From: Ruminococcus sp. UBA3665
Lineage (GTDB): Bacteria; Bacillota; Clostridia; Oscillospirales; Ruminococcaceae
Reading direction: 5' to 3'
DNA length: 13,639 nt
Assembly: GCA_002373165.1 (NCBI GenBank)
Contig: DFJS01000071.1
Location: 1-13,639 of the forward strand
Positions 13,101 through 13,639 of this stretch are shown here, one piece after another (the stretch's first letter is position 1; every line of letters starts with the position of its first letter). A program made the position numbers and the translations under genes. The notes below the pieces were generated by a model. It saw only the letters and a list, made by a program, of their open reading frames with translations. It made no database searches and had not been told where the DNA came from.

Positions 13101-13639
13101 CCGGCATCATTGGAATCGGCCGGAGAAGTCGGGCATTTGACTCCTGTGGCGACTGTTTTTCCGTTGATTTTGACCGTCAGGGAACTGTTTGTGACATTTC
13201 TGTCCGCACAGGCATGAAAGGTCTGAATCGAGTGTGTGCCGTTGGATAAGCCGGAAAGTTCCAGTTTCAGGCTTGGATTTCCGGAACCGTCCTTGATTTT
13301 TGCGCCGTCCATTGTGAGGGTAGGCGTTTTTTCAACATCCTGGAGCTGAAGGGTTTTATTATTCACCAGATCGACCGAACCGGAGCCGCCGCTGGAAAGT
13401 TTGCAGGTAATGCCGTTAACCGTATAGGTATAAGAAGAATCGACAATCCAGTTATTGGCAGTTTTGGTGTAAGATGCTTTTCGGCCGTCATTTTTGTTGA
13501 TATCTACCAGAATCCGGGAACCGGTTTCGGCAGCGGCTGCCGGAACTGTAACAAACAGTCCGGGCAGGGCAGATGCGCTGAGAGCGGCGGCGGTCAGCCA
13601 GCTGAGGCATCTTCTGAACGTGAGTTCGATGAAAAAAGA
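10175..13639 (-). CDS. Secreted pectate lyase-like enzyme with CBM6 and dockerin, N-terminus incomplete
   Basis: The frame stays open to the window end, giving 1154 residues; the start codon lies beyond position 13639. It opens with a signal peptide (FRRCLSWL, then an Ala/Leu-rich core; AAAA-ET cleavage near 13529). Domains in order: an N-terminal beta-sandwich-like domain of unknown type (about 13528-12990), an FN3-like domain (about 12985-12690, YYWRVDE), and a right-handed beta-helix pectate lyase-like domain (about 12690-11470) with AFPSAEGYG, RGGRGGYVYHVTNLND, IAGQTAPGDGI and the IIDHCSISWSTDE motif. Then come a calcium-binding DSDGDGMPDEW segment (near 11460-11426), CBM6 (about 11272-10900, starting RIEAEDF), an unassigned domain (about 10895-10450), a Glu/Thr/Pro linker, and a type I dockerin (10387-10178). 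The dockerin has two calcium loops (DANCDGTVN and DVDENGTPD). It probably binds a cohesin in a cellulosome and cleaves pectin or a related uronic-acid polymer. It could instead be PL9-like or a non-enzymatic relative. No upstream promoter is visible. Confidence 0.87.
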   Translation of the reverse strand, partial: SFFIELTFRRCLSWLTAAALSASALPGLFVTVPAAAAETGSRILVDINKNDGRKASYTKTANNWIVDSSYTYTVNGITCKLSSGGSGSVDLVNNKTLQLQDVEKTPTLTMDGAKIKDGSGNPSLKLELSGLSNGTHSIQTFHACADRNVTNSSLTVKINGKTVATGVKCPTSPADSNDAGTAYGTFSGTSATVEIIAEGNGTLNTPWLNGFEIDGADPVNSISRIFPADQEKHFQKEQGLSWTAGKNAASHNIYIGTDFSAVQKADTNSPEFKGNLKESKFALDDSYSSVPVYYWRVDEVNKDGSITPGAVYSFQTARLAFPSAEGYGRFARGGRGGYVYHVTNLNDSGEGSLRYGVETLTGTRTIVFDVGGIIALKSKMTIPEEGGDVYIAGQTAPGDGITITQWGFGMIGCNDVIIRDIHVRPGDRNLTGVNEVSDGMGMSSCNHCIIDHCSISWSTDEGFSSRSAANITFQWNIIAEALNNSIHYDANDRTKTECHAFAGSISGYTGSFHHNLLVNNTGRNWSMAGGMEQDGVTYGGQLDISNNVVYNWRDRTTDGGVHRLNFVNNYYKAGAVSNTALHVVSIDGNELGTSDMQKMYVSGNVMTDSKGGYILKSTDDAWAAGKAKSGQKNATDSDVRSNSAFFPNYINLETAENAYQSVTDTASGAGANAQGYDYLDSRYLKEVVSGSYTYTGSKDGLKGIIDSQNDVGGYPTSANFKGGTAKADSDGDGMPDEWETLHGLNPNDASDGSIVSLSADDYTNLELYLNELAGDDVQFNGNVKTIDAFSRIEAEDFDAQEGIRTQECSDTDGGEQVAYVENGDYILFKNVDFSGGAKSFTARLAGNAAVLELYLDNMNGSPVGTLSYSGAGNWTDWSDASCNIPEITGKHNLYLRFTGGEGYLVNLNWLTFGTDLLPVSGTYFSNLTVQDAENASDWKTAENLAVGSPVFGDREFTFTELPEQVLGAEQILTACDSKNYLTGTAGTFTAASDITVYAAVDARTEQTPEFLTDWTKTDLTAVSSNDVTFVIYQKNFASGDTVTLGANGQASYCVNYTVFLTAQAAEPETETQPETETETQTPEIRYGDANCDGTVNILDVITLNKAVLGKDLLSEQGFLNADVDENGTPDSTDSLNILKAIVGLIHTSDFPIHN
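10178..10387 (-). other. Type I dockerin domain
   Basis: About 70 residues at the C-terminus hold two calcium-loop/helix repeats: DANCDGTVNILDVITLNKAV and DVDENGTPDSTDSLNILKAI. Positions 1, 3, 5 and 12 of each loop carry Asp or Asn, except that in the second loop position 12 is D within DSTDSLN. In cellulosomes this domain binds a cohesin on a scaffold protein. The helix-end residues that set cohesin choice differ between the two repeats, so dual-mode binding by symmetry is not obvious. Confidence 0.9.

Noticed and set aside
12284..13249. Plus-strand frame of 321 codons opposite the lyase gene, and those at 10181-10963 and 11414-12064
   Set aside because: They are antisense shadows of a gene with clear domains, without recognisable products or start signals.
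10175..13366. Dockerin enzyme starting at the GTG at 13366
   Set aside because: The frame continues upstream without a stop through a good signal peptide to the window end, so 13366 is internal.

Overview
The window looks like a low- to mid-GC Gram-positive chromosome from the Bacillota, most probably a Ruminococcus-like, fibre-degrading gut or rumen bacterium (Oscillospiraceae). The signs are a secreted pectate-lyase-like enzyme ending in a type I dockerin (the plug that docks enzymes into a cellulosome), a class B sortase, AGGAGG-type ribosome binding sites, consensus sigma-A promoters with 17-bp spacers, and an elongator tRNA-Met that I recall as close to the Bacillus gene. The genus is an inference.

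Layout. (1) 1-299, minus strand: a tRNA cluster transcribed Met(CAU) > Glu(UUC) > Glu(UUC), with the last gene cut by the window edge, driven by a perfect TTGACA-17-TATAAT promoter. (2) 380-3377, plus strand: a four-gene operon with tight gene spacing, running class B sortase > P-loop kinase-like protein with a C-terminal four-cysteine zinc ribbon > low-molecular-weight protein tyrosine phosphatase > DUF434/DUF5616 protein. The last three genes are spaced or overlapped so as to suggest translational coupling. The operon ends in a compact bidirectional terminator whose stem contains the last gene's final codon and stop. (3) 3375-10090: a divergent pair, a TetR-family repressor (minus) and a two-gene efflux/export operon (plus). 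The operon encodes a 706-aa MMPL/RND transporter and, overlapping it by 4 bases, a 1218-aa membrane-anchored protein made of LxxG heptads. Three TGAC-N5-GTCA palindromes lie between the divergent genes, and one covers the -35 box of the transporter promoter. (4) 10101-13639, minus strand: a large secreted dockerin enzyme (N-terminal domain, FN3-like, right-handed beta-helix pectate lyase-like, calcium-binding linker, CBM6, unknown domain, acidic linker, dockerin), whose first few codons lie beyond the window end.

How the genes work together. The repressor probably senses a ligand and releases the transporter operon. The heptad protein probably works with the transporter at the cell surface. 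Its heptad region divides into two arms of exactly 56 heptads each around a glycine-poor, proline-broken segment, which suggests a very long antiparallel hairpin reaching out from the membrane. This is the most striking feature of the window. The kinase-like/phosphatase/DUF434 module beside the sortase is the second most interesting: it looks like a co-translated set of unknown function. The dockerin enzyme is a separate plant cell-wall degradation function and only a convergent neighbour.
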